Shown piece after piece: positions 34,006 through 42,173 of a DNA stretch of 58,896 bases. Source of the DNA: Acidobacteriota bacterium (GTDB taxonomy: Bacteria; Acidobacteriota; Thermoanaerobaculia; UBA5066; Gp7-AA6); assembly GCA_020199905.1 (NCBI GenBank), contig JAIVJS010000014.1:1-58896 (forward strand). The letters run 5' to 3'. The notes below the pieces were generated by a model. The model ran no database searches. It saw nothing but the letters and a program-made list of their open reading frames with translations, and was not told the origin of the DNA. Both the position numbers and the translations under genes were made by a program. The first letter of the stretch is position 1; every line of letters begins with the position of its first letter.

Positions 34006-34082
34006 GTGTCGGATGCTAGCGGCTCCGGAACGAGGTGACAAGGAGACTCGTCGCGGCGAGGTGGGGGAGCGAACCGCTGCGG

Positions 34083-34088
34083 TAGAAT
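34083..34088 (+). promoter_or_regulatory. TAGAAT -10-like element
   Basis: TAGAAT 11 bases before a TTG (34100) that opens the ferritin-like remnant. No ribosome site. Resembles other TAnnnT-start arrangements in this window. Confidence 0.3.
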
Positions 34089-34099
34089 CGCCTCACGGT

Positions 34100-34545
34100 T
34101 TGAGCTCCTGCCGCTCGTCTTTCAGCGGACATTGCGACTCCGCGCGTCTCTGCCCGCAGTGCGGCGGGCCAGTGGCCGCCAATTCCGTCCTCGCGGCCAC
34201 GAATCGGGAAGGAAGCCCTCCGAGCAGGGCGCCGACCTTCCGCCGGTGGATCCGATCGGCTCGGGCCGCGGCCCCTCGCGGTCCGGGAGGCGCGGCGAGC
34301 GCCGTGCACACCTGGTTCCTGCCGATGTTCCGGGCCGGCAAGCTCGAGACGGAGAACGTCTGTGAGTACGGGAAGGCGGCCGGCCGGGTTGCCGAGCTCC
34401 ATCTCGACGACTTCCTGCCCGACCCTCACGAGATGGCCGCGGTCGAGGTGGAGCACGAGAAGTACTTCCACGAGGCGACCAGAGGAAGGCCCCGGAGAGG
34501 CGGCCTGAGACCTGAAAAGGGGTCGGAAGCGTCGCCGCCTCCGCC
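34100..34545 (+). pseudogene. Ferritin-like (rubrerythrin/COQ7-type) gene remnant
   Basis: The + frame from TTG 34100 gives a Cys-containing start (SCRSSFSGHCDSARLCPQCG). After an unpatterned basic stretch comes AVHTWFLPMFRAGKLETENV, then CEYGKAAGRVAELHL and EMAAVEVEHEKYFHEATRG (about 34300-34490). LETE and EVEHE look like carboxylate/His ligand pairs of a di-iron four-helix bundle. The frame runs on without a stop under the FKBP gene, which is clearly coding on the other strand, so no proper C-terminus exists. The middle is also not family-like. I read it as a fragment of a ferritin-like gene with lost sequence. Codon use is otherwise like the neighbours. Confidence 0.4.
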
Positions 34546-34558
34546 CCCCCGGAATCCG

Positions 34559-35038
34559 TTACTTGACGCCGAGCAGCTCGACTTCGAAGAGAAGCGTGGC
34601 ATTGGGCGGAATGACCCCGCCGGCGCCGCGGGCGCCGTACCCGAGCGTCGCCGGGATCAGGAGCGTGCGCTTGCCGCCGACCTTCATCGTCGAAACGCCT
34701 TCGTCCCAACCCTTGATGACCTGTCCCTGGCCGATCACGAACTCGAAAGGCTTGCCTCGATCGACGGAGCTGTCGAACTTCTTGCCCTTCGCCCCGCCCT
34801 CCCAGAGCCAGCCCGTGTAGTGCATGACGCAGGTCTGGCCGTTCTTCGGCGAGGCGCCGGTGCCGACGACCGTGTCCTCGTATTGCAGTCCGCTCGACGT
34901 CTTCGTCATCTTGCTGTCGCTCTTTTTCTCCGCGTCCTTGCCGGGCGCGGCGTTGTCTCGCTGGGATCCGGAGGCCGGCAGGACCGCGAGCGCGAGCGCG
35001 GCGGCGCCGGCGAGAATCAGAGACGCTCTGTTTTTCAT
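34559..35038 (-). CDS. FKBP-type peptidyl-prolyl cis-trans isomerase, secreted
   Basis: 159 residues. Signal peptide (RASLILAGAAALALAVLPASG), a charged linker, then one FKBP domain (residues about 50-159): SGLQYEDTVVGTGASPKNGQ, VMHYTGWLWEGG, KFDSSVDRGKPFEFVIGQGQ, VIKGWDEGVSTMKVGGKR and LIPATLGYGARGAGGVIPPN, then FEVELLGV. All active-site aromatics (Tyr, Phe, Asp, Trp) are present. It should help folding of exported proteins. Ribosome site AAAGGACG upstream of ATG 35038. Confidence 0.94.
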   Translation of the reverse strand: MKNRASLILAGAAALALAVLPASGSQRDNAAPGKDAEKKSDSKMTKTSSGLQYEDTVVGTGASPKNGQTCVMHYTGWLWEGGAKGKKFDSSVDRGKPFEFVIGQGQVIKGWDEGVSTMKVGGKRTLLIPATLGYGARGAGGVIPPNATLLFEVELLGVK

Positions 35039-35104
35039 TCTTCGATCGTCCTTTCAATCGTTAGAAAATGCGGCGTGGACGTTATCAGCTTCGCAAAGTG
35101 TCCC

Positions 35105-35134
35105 GGCTGATAGCTGATAACTGATAGCGCTTAG
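35105..35134. repeat. TGATAGCTGATAACTGATAGC repeat
   Basis: Three overlapping TGATA(G/A)C units between the FKBP and Xaa-Pro aminopeptidase genes; same dispersed family as 20278-20316. Confidence 0.6.
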
Positions 35135-36604
35135 CTAGTCTTCCCGGGGATAGCTCTTGAGCAGCCCGTTCTCCGTCATCAGCTTCTCGATCCCGGAGAT
35201 GTCCCGTGGGACGAAGTCGGAGAGGACCTCCGTGCCCTTTTCGGTGATGACGATCACGTCTTCGAGGCGCACGTAGATCTTTTCCTCGGGCACGCGCAGC
35301 GCCGGCTCGATCGTGAAGACCATCCCGGGCTTGAGCGGCCCTTCGCGCGGGCCGTCGTCGTGGGTGGCCATTCCGACCCAGTGCCCCAGTGACGCGTCCG
35401 CCCTCTCCGCAGATTTCCGGTACTCCTCGACGAAAGCCTTCGCGGCCCGGGTATGCGTCTCCTTCGAAAAGCGGGAGGAGGCCAGAATCCCGTCCATTTT
35501 CTTGACCGCCTCCTGCATGCAGACGGAGGCGGTGACCCCGGGACGGATCGAATGGAGGATCGCCTCGTAGCAGGCGAGGTAGAAGCCGTAGAGCTCCCGC
35601 TGCCACGTCGAAAACTTCCCGTTGACCGGCCACATGCGCGTGACGTCGCTCATCGCGTACCCGACGTCCGGGGCGAAATCCATCAGAAGGAAATCGCCGT
35701 CTTCCATCTTCCGCCGGCCCGCGTTGTAGTGCGGATACCAGGCGTTGCGGCCGCTCGCGATCAGCGAGTAGTAGGCCTCTCCCTGAGCGCCGTTGCGGTA
35801 GTAGATGAATTTCGCCAGCCCGTCGAGCTCGCGCTCGTACTGTCCCGGACGGGTCGAGCGCATGCCCTCGATCAGCGCGAGGCCCGAGAGGCGGGTGGCA
35901 CGGCGGATCATGGCGATCTCCCGGGGGCGCTTGATGAGGCGCAGCGAGTCGAGCGTCGGGGTCAGGTCCTTCACCTCGAACTGCGGGAAACGCTCTCGCA
36001 GCAGGGCGGCGAAGCGGCCTTCGCGCGACGGGCTGCCGTCCCACGGGTCCGAGGCAATGTCGGCGATCCGCCGCAGTCCGAGGTCGCGGCTGACCGCGAA
36101 TCCCTCCGCGGGCGAGAGCGGTGTGTACGCGGCGCGGACGTTCGACCGGTGAAGGAGCCGGATGAAGGACTCCCCGAGGAGCTCGGGCCCGGCGACGGCG
36201 TCCACGCCCGAGAGCTTGCGCACCTCTTCCGCGTCTTCCGAGGAAAGAACCTTCCCCTCGCCCTTCTCCCGCGGCTCGTTGCGGTGGGGAAGGAAGAGCG
36301 TCGTCTTCCGATTCGTCCCGTCGAGAAGGAGATACGCGTTGGGGATCTCGACGCCGCACAGATAGTAGAAGTCATTCGACTGCCGGAACCGGATGTAGCC
36401 GACCGGAGTGGGCGCGCCCGCGACGATGGCGAAGGCGGACTTGCCGATCGCGTCGAAGACGGCCGCGCGCCTCGCCGCGAACTCCTCCGGCGGGTAATCG
36501 GTCGTAAAGGGCGAGAAGCCTTCCTGCGCGGGCGCGCCGGAGGCCATTCCGGCGGCAAGGACGCCCGCGCACAGGACACGAGCCAGGGCGAGCCGAATGT
36601 TCAT
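35135..36604 (-). CDS. M24 family Xaa-Pro aminopeptidase, secreted
   Basis: 489 residues from ATG 36604 with AAGGAGGCGCTCG upstream. Signal peptide RLALARVLCAGVLAAGMASG. The N-terminal creatinase-like domain (residues about 35-200) is followed by the pita-bread metalloenzyme. Ligands visible: Asp pair in LLMDFAPDVGYAMSDVTRM, His in LGHWVGMATHDDG, Glu in VFTIEPALRVPEE and Glu in RLEDVIVIT. Substrate cleft His (YPHYNAG) is present. Releases N-terminal residues next to proline, here probably in the periplasm. It complements the S9, M2 and M48 peptidases in the window. Confidence 0.93.
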   Translation of the reverse strand: MNIRLALARVLCAGVLAAGMASGAPAQEGFSPFTTDYPPEEFAARRAAVFDAIGKSAFAIVAGAPTPVGYIRFRQSNDFYYLCGVEIPNAYLLLDGTNRKTTLFLPHRNEPREKGEGKVLSSEDAEEVRKLSGVDAVAGPELLGESFIRLLHRSNVRAAYTPLSPAEGFAVSRDLGLRRIADIASDPWDGSPSREGRFAALLRERFPQFEVKDLTPTLDSLRLIKRPREIAMIRRATRLSGLALIEGMRSTRPGQYERELDGLAKFIYYRNGAQGEAYYSLIASGRNAWYPHYNAGRRKMEDGDFLLMDFAPDVGYAMSDVTRMWPVNGKFSTWQRELYGFYLACYEAILHSIRPGVTASVCMQEAVKKMDGILASSRFSKETHTRAAKAFVEEYRKSAERADASLGHWVGMATHDDGPREGPLKPGMVFTIEPALRVPEEKIYVRLEDVIVITEKGTEVLSDFVPRDISGIEKLMTENGLLKSYPRED

Positions 36605-36695
36605 CGAGCGCCTCCTTGGAATCAGGAAAGCGCCACTTTATCGTCGCCCCGCTTCGGAACCCTCATCCTCGCCCCCGGCGGGGGGAGCGGTACGG

Positions 36696-37073
36696 TTACG
36701 CCTTCTTCTTCTCGATCGACGTGACCTGGATTCCCTTCATCCCGTTGCGGACCGAGACGGCGCCGCGCAGAACGACCGGCACATCGGCGAGGTTGGCGAC
36801 GCGGTCCTTGACCGAGAACGGCTTCTCCTCGAACAGGATGTACAGAGTGCCGTCCTCCGCCAGGAAGCCCGCGGGCACGCCGCGCGCGATGCAGGCGTTG
36901 GCGCAGGCCGTGTGAGCCGCGTCGCGGATTCCATGGGTCACATAGCAGTGCAGATCGACCACCGTTCCCTGGAGCGCCACTTCGGGGGCCTTTTCCTCGG
37001 CGGCGGTAGACGCGGCTTTGAGCGCCACGAGGATCAGGACGGCGATGGAGGCGAAGGCCAGTCTCTTTCGCAT
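36696..37073 (-). CDS. Cys-rich secreted protein of unknown function
   Basis: 125 residues from ATG 37073, with AAAGGAGACCCGCC upstream. Signal peptide KRLAFASIAVLILVALKAAS. The mature part begins LQGTVVDLHCYVTHGIRDAAHTACANACIARGVPAGF; three Cys and two His in about 25 residues suggest metal binding or disulphides. Then LAEDGTLYILFEEKPF and KDRVANLADVPVVLRGAVSVR look like a small beta domain. Similar short DLHCY proteins occur in other genomes, but I do not know a function. Divergent from the two-component system, separated by a long inverted repeat. Confidence 0.75.
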   Translation of the reverse strand: MRKRLAFASIAVLILVALKAASTAAEEKAPEVALQGTVVDLHCYVTHGIRDAAHTACANACIARGVPAGFLAEDGTLYILFEEKPFSVKDRVANLADVPVVLRGAVSVRNGMKGIQVTSIEKKKA

Positions 37074-37126
37074 GGCGGGTCTCCTTTTCTTTCGCGGAGT
37101 CTCTGCGCGCGGCCGGCGCCGCCGCA

Positions 37127-37168
37127 TGTGCCGGAAGTCCCGATCGTCAAAACGTGACTTCCGGCACA
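37127..37168. promoter_or_regulatory. 13-bp perfect inverted repeat in divergent promoter region
   Basis: TGTGCCGGAAGTC (37127-37139) and GACTTCCGGCACA (37156-37168) are exact reverse complements separated by 16 bases. The right arm overlaps the expected -35 position of a TATACT (37189-37194) that serves the histidine kinase gene. It lies between two divergent genes and may be an operator, possibly for the encoded response regulator. Confidence 0.55.
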
Positions 37169-37188
37169 AGCTTCGACACCCGCCGCCC

Positions 37189-37194
37189 TATACT
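37189..37194 (+). promoter_or_regulatory. TATACT -10 element before the histidine kinase gene
   Basis: TATACT with 13 bases to ATG 37208 and no Shine-Dalgarno (the bases before ATG are ACCTCCA). Suggests a very short or absent leader. Confidence 0.4.
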
Positions 37195-37207
37195 TTCGTC
37201 ACCTCCA

Positions 37208-38356
37208 ATGAACGGGACCTTCCCGTCCGAGTATTCGCGCCTGCTCCGCCTGGCTGGAGGCGCCGTGTGGATCGTCGTCGGGTTTCCCGTACTGACGAAT
37301 TTCCGACAGGCGCGAGCGTCCGGGTCGAGCGCCGGCGGCTTCTTCGCCTGGGTCGCGGCGTTCCTGCTGTTCGCCGTGGCTTACGCCGTGACGTCGCGCG
37401 AGGGCCGGTTCGAACGGGACCGTCCGGGCGCTCTCCTGCTGGTCGCCGCGCAGGCCGCTGCCGTTCTCGCGCTCGTGGCGCTTCCGCCCTGTTACGGGCT
37501 CGAGGGCGCGTTGATGGTGCTCGTCGCGATCCAGCTCGGGGGCCGGGTCTCTCCAGCCGCAGGACTGATCTGGATCGTGGCGCAGAGCGCGCTGTTTTTT
37601 GCCGCAATGAGCCTCCACTGGAACGTGCACTCGGGCATCATGATCGCCGGCGCCTACTTTCCCTTTCAGCTCCTCGCCTTCTGGACGGCGCACCTTCTCG
37701 CGCGCGAGGGAGCGGCCCGCCAGGGTCTCGCGCTCGCCAACGACGAACTGCACGCCACGCGGGATCTCCTGGCGGAGGGCCACCGGATGGCGGAACGACT
37801 GCGTATTGCGCGTGAGCTTCACGACGTCCTCGGCCATCACCTGACCGCGCTCGCATTGAACCTCGAGGTGGCGAGCCACCAGGTCTCGGGGCCCGCTCAG
37901 GCGCAGATCGAGGCGGCCAGGGACCGCTCGCGCGAGCTCCTCGGGCAGGTCCGCGACGCCGTCCGCACGCTGCGCGTCGGCGACGACATCCGGCTGGACG
38001 CGGAGATCCGGCGTCTCGCGGCGGGAATTCCGAGCCCGCGCATCCACGTGCAGTTCGATGAGAACCTCGCCGTCGCGGATCCCGCTTCCGCTCAGATCCT
38101 GCTGAGATGCGCCCAGGAGATCATCACGAACGCCGTCAAGCACTCCCGCGCGGAGAACCTCTGGCTGAATGTCGTGTCGAGCGGCGGCGCCATCGAGATC
38201 CAGGCGCGCGACGACGGACAGGGGTCTTTGGCGGCGTGCCCGGGCGACGGGCTCACCGGGATGCGCGAGCGGCTCGAAGAGAGGGGCGGCCGGCTGGCCG
38301 TCCGCACGGAGCCCGGCCGCGGCTTCGAGGTCGTCGCCGTTCTCCCCGCGGGTTGA
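37208..38356 (+). CDS. Sensor histidine kinase, HisKA_3 (NarL-partner) type
   Basis: 382 residues. About six hydrophobic helices in the first 180 residues (AGGAVWIVVGFPVLTNF, FFAWVAAFLLFAVAYAVTS, AAAVLALVALPP and others). The dimerisation/phosphoacceptor helix is RIARELHDVLGHHLTALALNLE, with phospho-His in the ELHD motif. The HATPase domain has LLRCAQEIITNAVKHSRAENL (N box), IQARDDGQG and GDGLTGMRERLEERGG. There is no large outer sensor domain, so the membrane part itself probably senses the signal. It is coupled to the response regulator by a TTGA overlap. Confidence 0.92.
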   Translation: MNGTFPSEYSRLLRLAGGAVWIVVGFPVLTNFRQARASGSSAGGFFAWVAAFLLFAVAYAVTSREGRFERDRPGALLLVAAQAAAVLALVALPPCYGLEGALMVLVAIQLGGRVSPAAGLIWIVAQSALFFAAMSLHWNVHSGIMIAGAYFPFQLLAFWTAHLLAREGAARQGLALANDELHATRDLLAEGHRMAERLRIARELHDVLGHHLTALALNLEVASHQVSGPAQAQIEAARDRSRELLGQVRDAVRTLRVGDDIRLDAEIRRLAAGIPSPRIHVQFDENLAVADPASAQILLRCAQEIITNAVKHSRAENLWLNVVSSGGAIEIQARDDGQGSLAACPGDGLTGMRERLEERGGRLAVRTEPGRGFEVVAVLPAG

Positions 38357-39012
38357 AAGTGGGGGCCCCCATCCGCGTCTGCCTCGTCGACGATCAGACG
38401 CTGGTGCGGGAGGGAATCCGCAGCCTGCTCGGGCTCGCGGAGGGCATCGAAGTCGTCGCCGAAGCCGCGGACGGAACGTCCGCCCTGGCGGCGATCGAAA
38501 CCGCGCGGCCGGATCTCGTGCTCCTCGACCTGCGGATGCCGAATCTATCCGGTATCCAGGTTCTCGAGGCCCTCTCGGAACGCGGGGCGCCCCCGCCGAC
38601 GATCGTGCTCACGACCTTCGACGACGAGGAGCTCGTGGTGGAGGCGTTCCGCGCCGGCGCCCGCGGCTTTCTCCTGAAGGACGTCTCCCTGGAAGGCCTC
38701 GTCCGCGCCATCCACACGGTCATGGACGGAGGCACGGTCCTCGCTCCGGTTCTCGGCGCCGGCACGGCGCGCAGCTCGAAGGCCGTGCGATCCGATTTCC
38801 CGCGCCTGGAGCCGCCGGACGCCCTGACGGCGCGCGAGATCGAGGTGCTCCGCCTGATGGCGCGCGGGGAAAGCAACCGGGAGATCGCCCGCGCCCTCTT
38901 CGTCGCGGAAGGGACGGTCAAGAACCACGTGTCGAGCATCCTTTCGAAGCTCGGCGTCCGGGACCGGACTCGGGCGGTCCTCCAGGCGATCAAGTCGGGG
39001 GCGATCGAGTAA
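38353..39012 (+). CDS. NarL/FixJ-family response regulator
   Basis: 219 residues from TTG 38353, overlapping the kinase stop (TTGA); GTG 38359 is an alternative. Receiver domain: RVCLVDDQTLVREGIRSLL (acidic pair), LVLLDLRMPNLSG (phospho-Asp), TTFDDEELVVEAF (Thr) and GFLLKDVS (Lys). C-terminal LuxR-type HTH: LTAREIEVLRLMARGESNREI and VAEGTVKNHVSSILSKLGVRDRTRAV. Complete and of normal length. It may bind the inverted repeat at 37127-37168 (inference). Confidence 0.92.
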   Translation: MKVGAPIRVCLVDDQTLVREGIRSLLGLAEGIEVVAEAADGTSALAAIETARPDLVLLDLRMPNLSGIQVLEALSERGAPPPTIVLTTFDDEELVVEAFRAGARGFLLKDVSLEGLVRAIHTVMDGGTVLAPVLGAGTARSSKAVRSDFPRLEPPDALTAREIEVLRLMARGESNREIARALFVAEGTVKNHVSSILSKLGVRDRTRAVLQAIKSGAIE

Positions 39013-39020
39013 AGGAGTCA

Positions 39021-39058
39021 TCCATTGTCCGTTGTCCGTTGTCAGTTCTCAGTCGTCG
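39021..39058. repeat. TTGTCCG tandem and AGTTCTCAGTCGTC repeat (left arm)
   Basis: ATTGTCCGTTGTCCGTTGTC followed by AGTTCTCAGTCGTC (39044-39057). The latter is the exact reverse complement of GACGACTGAGAACT at 40015-40028, so the dehydrogenase gene lies between two 14-bp inverted copies. Confidence 0.65.
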
Positions 39059-39071
39059 GTGTTGAAGTGCG

Positions 39072-39977
39072 TCAGGGGCGAAGCAGAACTTTCAGGACGC
39101 CCGGCCTTGCGGCCTCCTTCAGTGCGGCGGCGGCTCGCGCGAGAGGGAAGTCCGCGGAGATCAGATGTTCTACGCGCACGCGCCGCTCGCTCAGGCGCTC
39201 GAGGGCGGGCTCGAAGCGGCCGCACCGCGAACCGACGACCGTAATTTCCGAGACGACGAGCGGCGCGGCGTCGAAGACCGCCGGGCCATGGTGGGTCGAT
39301 TTCCAGACGATCGTGCCGCGCGGACGCACGAGCTCGAGCGCCCGCGGCATCCCCGCGGGAGAGCCCGTGGCCTCGACGACGAGGTCGAAGGACGATCGCC
39401 TGGCGCGACCCCGCCGGCCGAGCAGCGACACGTCCGCTCCGGCGTCCTCCAGCACCTGGGCGACGAGCCGGCCGAGCTTGCCCGGCCCGAGCACGGCGGC
39501 GCGGCAGCCCCGAGCGACGTCGACCTGATCCAGGATCTCGCACGCGGCGGCGAGGGGCTCGGTGAAGACCGCCTCCTCGTCGGAAAGACCGGAGGGAACT
39601 TCCCTGAGGTTCATTTCGGGCAGGGTGAGAAGCCCGGCGTGCGCCCCCGGGTGACCGAGAATTCCCAGGGCCTTCCGCCTCGCGCAGTGCCGGGCGAGCC
39701 CTTCCCGGCAGCGTCCGCAGCGGCCGCATCCCAGGTTGATCTCTCCGACCACGCGCTTGCCGAGCCATCGGGATTTTGCGGGCCCTTCCACGACGCCGAC
39801 GAATTCGTGCCCGGGGACGCCGCGAAAGCCGTGATACCCGCGGCGCAGCTCGAGGTCCGTGTTGCAGATGCCGGAGAGCAGCACCCGGACGAGCGCGTAA
39901 CCGCGACGGGCCCGGGGCTCCGGGACGTCCCGAACCCGAACCGCGGCGCGCCCGGCCTCAAAAACGAGAGCCTTCAT
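39072..39977 (-). CDS. Zinc-type MDR alcohol/sorbitol dehydrogenase-like protein
   Basis: 301 residues. Catalytic zinc region SGICNTDLELRRGYHGFRGVPGHEFVG (Cys, His, Glu), structural zinc loop NLGCGRCGRCREGLARHC with four Cys, and Rossmann motif AAVLGPGKLGRLVAQVLEDAGA. The stretch after the second nucleotide-binding strand is short: SLLGRRGRARRSSFDLVVEATG lacks about 20 residues usually present between the strand with the adenine-ribose-binding residue and FDxVVEATG. Overall length is about 30 residues below the family mean. It may have reduced cofactor affinity or be another deletion case. ATG 39977 lacks a strong ribosome site. Confidence 0.8.
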   Translation of the reverse strand: MKALVFEAGRAAVRVRDVPEPRARRGYALVRVLLSGICNTDLELRRGYHGFRGVPGHEFVGVVEGPAKSRWLGKRVVGEINLGCGRCGRCREGLARHCARRKALGILGHPGAHAGLLTLPEMNLREVPSGLSDEEAVFTEPLAAACEILDQVDVARGCRAAVLGPGKLGRLVAQVLEDAGADVSLLGRRGRARRSSFDLVVEATGSPAGMPRALELVRPRGTIVWKSTHHGPAVFDAAPLVVSEITVVGSRCGRFEPALERLSERRVRVEHLISADFPLARAAAALKEAARPGVLKVLLRP

Positions 39978-40028
39978 TCAGGGACTGATGACGGATGACT
40001 GAGAATTGAAAACTGACGACTGAGAACT
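39978..40028. repeat. ACTGATGACGGATGACTGAG-type repeat (right arm)
   Basis: GGACTGATGACGGATGACTG, AGAATTGAAAACTGACGACTG, then AGAACT, spanning 39981-40028. The last 14 bases are the inverted copy of 39044-39057. Confidence 0.65.
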
Positions 40029-42123
40029 ACTTCCCCACCTCGGTCAGCGCCTTCTCCGCCTCGGCGAGCATCGCTTCCGGGCCCACCGGAGATCCCGTCG
40101 CGCGCTTCATCCAGAGGTCCGGCGCGATGCGGCCCGCCGTGGCCATCCGCTCGAACTCCTCGCCCAGCCGGCCGGAGCTCTCGATCTTCCGCTCGATCTG
40201 AAACGCGATCATGTGACCCAGGGGGTAGTCGGGCAGATAGAGGATCGAGTCGATCATGTGGGAGTAGATCGCGAGGAGCACCGCGTCTCTCTGGCCGAAC
40301 ACGGGCGCGTAGAAACGGTTCCAGACGGAGCGGGCGATGTCGAGCGTCGCGGTCTTCAACTGCGCCGGCGTCGCGTCGGGGTGGGCGTACATCCAGTTCC
40401 ACACGTCCATGTCCACCAGGGCCGTCCCGGCGATCTCGTACGTTCCCCAGAAGTCGTTCAAGGTCTTCAGGGCGCGGGCCGCCGGGTCGGGGCGGGCGAG
40501 CCCCAGAAGCTCGAGGTCGTGCGCCTGAAAGACGAACGCCAGGGCCTCGGTGAACGCGTTGTTCGGAACTCCCTGGAGGAGGGTGTGGTCGATCGAATTC
40601 AACGAGAAGGTCTGTTCGACGGTGTGACCCATCTCGTGGACCGCGATGTTGAAGCCCTTGTAGTTCATCCCGTTCTTCTCGACGCGCGTGCGCAGGTGCG
40701 CCGAGTCGCCCCGCCGCGAGGCGCCCATCGCGTGCCCCGAGCCGCGGGCGGCGTCGACCGCGATGTGCGTCGCGAGCCAGCGCGCCTTCTCTCCGGAGAA
40801 ACCGAGATGCTCGAGGAGCGCGGGGATGTCTTTCTGGTACGCCTCGGCCGTCGGATACCGCTTGCGGACCATCTCGTCGAGCTCCGCCTCGGGATAGGGA
40901 CTCTTCGCGCGGAACCCGGAGTACCAGACGTCGAAGGGTTCCAAGGGGCGCTGCAGCCGCGCGCTCACCAGACGGGCGACGCGCGGTACGAGCGGAGAGG
41001 ACAGGACCTGTTCGAGCATCGCTCGGAAGCGCGGCTCGGGAATCTCGCGGTCCTCGTCGAAGCGGCGGGCCATCAGGGTCGGCGCCGTCGGGGAGTACGG
41101 ATCCGCCTGGCGCGCCGCCCGGAAGATCGCGAGCAGGCGCGCGTAGCGCGTGTCCGGCTCCGCCGCGGAGGAGGCCGCGCGTCCCGGCGGCAGCGGCCGG
41201 TCGGAGTCTTTGGCCGCGGCGGTCCTGACGTCGTTCGTGAACGGGTTCCAGTCGACGCCGGGATTGTCGACCGCCGCCGCGGGGATCGTCTGCGTGACGA
41301 TGCGCTCCATCACCCTCTGGATCGTGCGCTGCCGGGCAAGGCCGTCCTTCGGAGCGGCGTAATCGGACTTGATCTGGTCGCGGAGATTCCAGTGGGAGAG
41401 CAGGCGCATGCCGGCGGGAAAGAGGCGCGCGCCCCGCGCGTCGATTAAGTGATGCATCCAGATGTTGTACTCGGCGATGTAGCGCCCGGCCGCGGAAGCC
41501 GCCTGCGAGAGCGCGAGGTTGACCTCCGCCGGGACGCGCTTGCCGAAGCGCTGGGCCAGCCGCGCCTCCGCCCACTCTCTGCGAGACCACGTTTCGCCGG
41601 CGGAGAGCCGCTCCTGCAGGGTCGTCAGCGGGAAGTTCAGGAGGACGGTGAACGCGAGCTTGTTTGCGAACAGGTCGTCGCTGACGTGCGCCGACGGGTC
41701 GTAGCCCGCGAGAGCGTCGTCGAAGGGATAAATGGTCCCGAGGTCGAGGTCCGACTGGCGCCGGAAGTCGCGCGCGATCTCGAGCATGTGGCCGTCGAGG
41801 GTCTCCATCGCCAGCTCGAGGCGCGAGAAGAGAGCGTCGCGAGCCGCCGCGTCGCCCGCGAAATTCGCGCGCACGAAGTCGGCGAAGGCCGCGTCGTTTC
41901 CGTCGGAGGGCCGCCAGAAGTCGCCGACCTGGCGGAGGCCGCGCCGGATTCGTTCGCGTTCTTCCGCGCCGTATTTCGCGGTGAGCTCGGTTTCCAGCTT
42001 CCCGGCTGATTCCATCGGCGCCTTTCGATCGACAGGCGGTCCGCTCTGCGCCTTCAGTCCGAGGGTCACGAGGAACACGGCCACGGCGAGGGCGATGCGG
42101 AGCGCCTTCCGATAGCCGAACAT
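40027..42123 (-). CDS. Secreted gluzincin-type zinc metallopeptidase (family not assigned)
   Basis: 698 residues from ATG 42123 (CCGGAGGAAC upstream). Signal segment ALRIALAVAVFLVTLGLKAQS. Zinc motif IAVHEMGHTVEQTFS (HExxH, about nt 40620-40640) with a likely third ligand Glu in NNAFTEALAFVFQAHDLE about 30 residues later. The M3-like spacing HExxH...E and the mostly helical remainder (LDGHMLEIARDFRRQSDLDL, YIAEYNIWMHHLIDARG) suggest a clan MA peptidase such as M3-like oligopeptidases, though I cannot place it in a family. Divergent from the DUF72 gene, sharing a 50-base promoter region. Confidence 0.8.
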   Translation of the reverse strand: MFGYRKALRIALAVAVFLVTLGLKAQSGPPVDRKAPMESAGKLETELTAKYGAEERERIRRGLRQVGDFWRPSDGNDAAFADFVRANFAGDAAARDALFSRLELAMETLDGHMLEIARDFRRQSDLDLGTIYPFDDALAGYDPSAHVSDDLFANKLAFTVLLNFPLTTLQERLSAGETWSRREWAEARLAQRFGKRVPAEVNLALSQAASAAGRYIAEYNIWMHHLIDARGARLFPAGMRLLSHWNLRDQIKSDYAAPKDGLARQRTIQRVMERIVTQTIPAAAVDNPGVDWNPFTNDVRTAAAKDSDRPLPPGRAASSAAEPDTRYARLLAIFRAARQADPYSPTAPTLMARRFDEDREIPEPRFRAMLEQVLSSPLVPRVARLVSARLQRPLEPFDVWYSGFRAKSPYPEAELDEMVRKRYPTAEAYQKDIPALLEHLGFSGEKARWLATHIAVDAARGSGHAMGASRRGDSAHLRTRVEKNGMNYKGFNIAVHEMGHTVEQTFSLNSIDHTLLQGVPNNAFTEALAFVFQAHDLELLGLARPDPAARALKTLNDFWGTYEIAGTALVDMDVWNWMYAHPDATPAQLKTATLDIARSVWNRFYAPVFGQRDAVLLAIYSHMIDSILYLPDYPLGHMIAFQIERKIESSGRLGEEFERMATAGRIAPDLWMKRATGSPVGPEAMLAEAEKALTEVGK

Positions 42124-42143
42124 GTTGTTCCTCCGGTGCTCGA

Positions 42144-42161
42144 ATTCTACCGTGTCAGAAT
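42144..42161. promoter_or_regulatory. Divergent overlapping -10 elements
   Basis: On the minus strand TAGAAT occupies 42149-42144, 20 bases before the peptidase start at 42123. On the plus strand CAGAAT (42156-42161) is 12 bases before the DUF72 ATG at 42174. Only six bases separate the two hexamers. Confidence 0.4.
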
Positions 42162-42173
42162 CCCGAATCCGCG

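Noticed and set aside
33596-35110. 504-codon plus-strand ORF over E1, gap and FKBP
   Set aside because: Only the part at 34100-34545 has family-like residues; both ends are antisense to clearly coding genes.
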